Below are positions 5,751-5,771 of a stretch of DNA of 5,771 nt, piece after piece. The notes under the pieces are model-generated. The model was not told where the DNA came from and made no database searches. It saw nothing but the letters and a program-made list of their open reading frames with translations. The number at the start of each line of letters is the position of its first letter. Position 1 is the first letter of the stretch. The stretch is from JAVBNU01 sp964617065. GTDB taxonomy: Bacteria; Cyanobacteriota; Vampirovibrionia; Gastranaerophilales; Gastranaerophilaceae. The position numbers and the translations under genes were made by a program. The stretch lies in the NCBI GenBank assembly GCA_964617065.1, contig CAZTVM010000107.1, positions 1-5,771 on the forward strand, read 5' to 3'.

Positions 5751-5759
5751 CTAATTTAT
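5730..5759. repeat. Inverted repeat near the 5' end of the CAP gene
   Basis: ATAAATTAG (5730-5738) and CTAATTTAT (5751-5759) are perfect 9-bp arms with a 12-nt spacer. That is the same geometry as the inverted repeat at 349-378, with a different sequence. It contains the in-frame TAG. It may be an operator upstream of a missing start, or chance in AT-rich DNA. Confidence 0.4.
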
Positions 5760-5771
5760 TCGTTTTAAAAT

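Overview
The window is AT-rich, with A+T-biased codons, strong AGGAG-type ribosome binding sites and TTG/GTG starts alongside ATG. One tRNA gene lacks an encoded CCA. This fits a low-GC anaerobic bacterium, either of Bacillota type (for example a Negativicute) or a gut melainabacterium (Gastranaerophilales-like). The sequence does not decide between them. Five of the six main genes end in TAG, which is unusual for an AT-rich genome.

Layout. Positions 1-414 hold a 41-codon small ORF that runs into the 3' end of an opposite-strand tRNA-Thr(CGU), then a regulatory region with a near-consensus promoter inside a 9-bp inverted repeat. Positions 415-1101 hold a gene joining a ribbon-helix-helix-like N-terminus to a NifX-type metal-cofactor domain. 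A second ribosome binding site and ATG stand at the domain boundary. After its TAG stop, a His-rich tail stays open in the same frame. A two-way terminator (1119-1150) separates this gene from a convergent class II fructose-bisphosphate aldolase gene (1169-2122, minus).

From the divergent promoter region (2123-2323), a plus-strand run of three closely packed genes begins. These are an agmatinase/arginase-family ureohydrolase whose N-terminus looks shortened and frameshifted, a two-domain protein with degenerate receiver and GGDEF-like domains, and a ThiF/MoeB/HesA-like E1 enzyme that overlaps it by 8 bp. The E1 gene converges on and overlaps by 11 bp a minus-strand CAP (SCP-like) domain protein. 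That protein has a Thr/Asn/Asp-rich linker and a possible lipobox, but no start codon in the window; an in-frame TAG cuts what looks like its signal peptide.

How the parts may work together. The aldolase is a glycolytic housekeeping gene. The first gene looks like a self-regulated metal or cofactor handling protein, with its operator candidate at its own promoter. The ureohydrolase, pseudo-signalling protein and E1-like protein form a putative operon whose shared purpose is unknown. The pseudo-signalling/E1 pair is the part least explained by known systems. Several genes here show decay or recoding-like marks (in-frame TAGs, a frameshift scar), so some may be pseudogenes.
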